A stretch of 51,781 bases of DNA from Bacilli bacterium (GTDB lineage: Bacteria > Bacillota_I > Bacilli_A > RFN20 > CAG-826): the NCBI GenBank assembly GCA_017635465.1, contig JAGBLL010000052.1, positions 1 to 51,781 of the forward strand, in the 5' to 3' direction. Below are positions 51,723 through 51,781 of this stretch, piece by piece. The translations under genes were made by a program, and so were the position numbers. The stretch's first letter is position 1. Each line of letters starts with the position of its first letter. The notes beneath the pieces are model-generated. The model saw only the letters and a program-made list of their open reading frames with translations. It was not told the DNA's origin and ran no database searches.

Positions 51723-51781
51723 ATGGGATATAACGTTTATTCTGCCGAATATAAGATGGCTACTGTTGAAGAATATATTTC
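51723..51781 (+). CDS. Partial ORF at the right edge
   Basis: Begins MGYNVYSAEYKMATVEEYI and continues beyond the window. AGGAGG lies 11 nt upstream inside a hairpin. Divergent from the truncated surface gene. Not recognised; too short for assignment. Confidence 0.45.
   Translation, partial: MGYNVYSAEYKMATVEEYI

Overview
The window is an AT-rich chromosomal segment from a low-GC Gram-positive-type bacterium. It uses the standard code: several genes end in TGA (for example the MFS gene at 9983-9985) and Trp is TGG. The order pth-mfd-rqcP-tilS-ftsH is a shortened form of the Bacillus subtilis arrangement. Compact genes, a small-genome feel and Mollicutes-like proteins suggest an uncultured gut lineage near RF39/Erysipelotrichia/Acholeplasma; this placement is inference, since no rRNA or tRNA gene is visible.

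Layout. 1-6409 (minus): ftsH (partial), tilS, rqcP, mfd, pth. 6495-11645 (plus): overlapping operon of a DUF368/PopT-type undecaprenyl-phosphate translocase, galactokinase, MFS sugar carrier and GH2 beta-galactosidase/glucuronidase. 11629-15356 (minus): a membrane-anchored XRE regulator, a small membrane protein, a GT2 and UDP-galactopyranose mutase. 15486-19706 (plus): heterodimeric ABC exporter pair plus a low-molecular-weight tyrosine phosphatase. 19703-24587: an anchored extracellular protein, a spermidine-synthase-like protein, a DPM1-like GT2, a YbjN-like protein and a NERD nuclease. 24588-27621 (minus): amino-sugar operon glmM - GlmU-acetyltransferase-like - nagB, with GlmM carrying an N-terminal XRE DNA-binding domain. 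27872-29929: lipoprotein and gdhA.

30033-30293 (plus) is a free-standing, apparently undescribed structured RNA: its own promoter, two tandem ~90-nt units whose helices covary, and a perfect intrinsic terminator. It lies tail to tail with a HEPN/MNT toxin-antitoxin pair (30299-31092). Two PLP aminotransferases follow.

33975-51666 is a surface-polysaccharide region, nearly all on the minus strand. capE-capG-capF make UDP-L-FucNAc. CapE also carries an N-terminal helix-turn-helix, and a TIR-like effector gene sits translationally coupled between capG and capF. A DUF3990 (ADP-ribosyltransferase-like) four-gene cassette separates the cap genes from the assembly genes: a VanZ-like protein with a large Ig-like insertion, a giant membrane protein that appears to fuse a Wzy polymerase to a Wzx flippase, an FtsX/MacB-like protein, three glycosyltransferases and a PglC/WbaP-type initiating transferase. 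The window ends with a surface protein that lacks its 5' end, facing a divergent partial ORF behind a strong hairpin.

These parts fit together. glmM and the GlmU-like protein feed UDP-GlcNAc, CapE/G/F convert it to UDP-FucNAc, the PglC-like enzyme loads a sugar phosphate on undecaprenyl phosphate, the glycosyltransferases extend the unit, the Wzy-Wzx fusion would flip and polymerise it, and the DUF368 protein would return the carrier. Three themes recur: metabolic enzymes fused to DNA-binding domains, immune/toxin cassettes inserted among capsule genes, and many SD-less genes starting a few bases after a -10 box (leaderless mRNAs).
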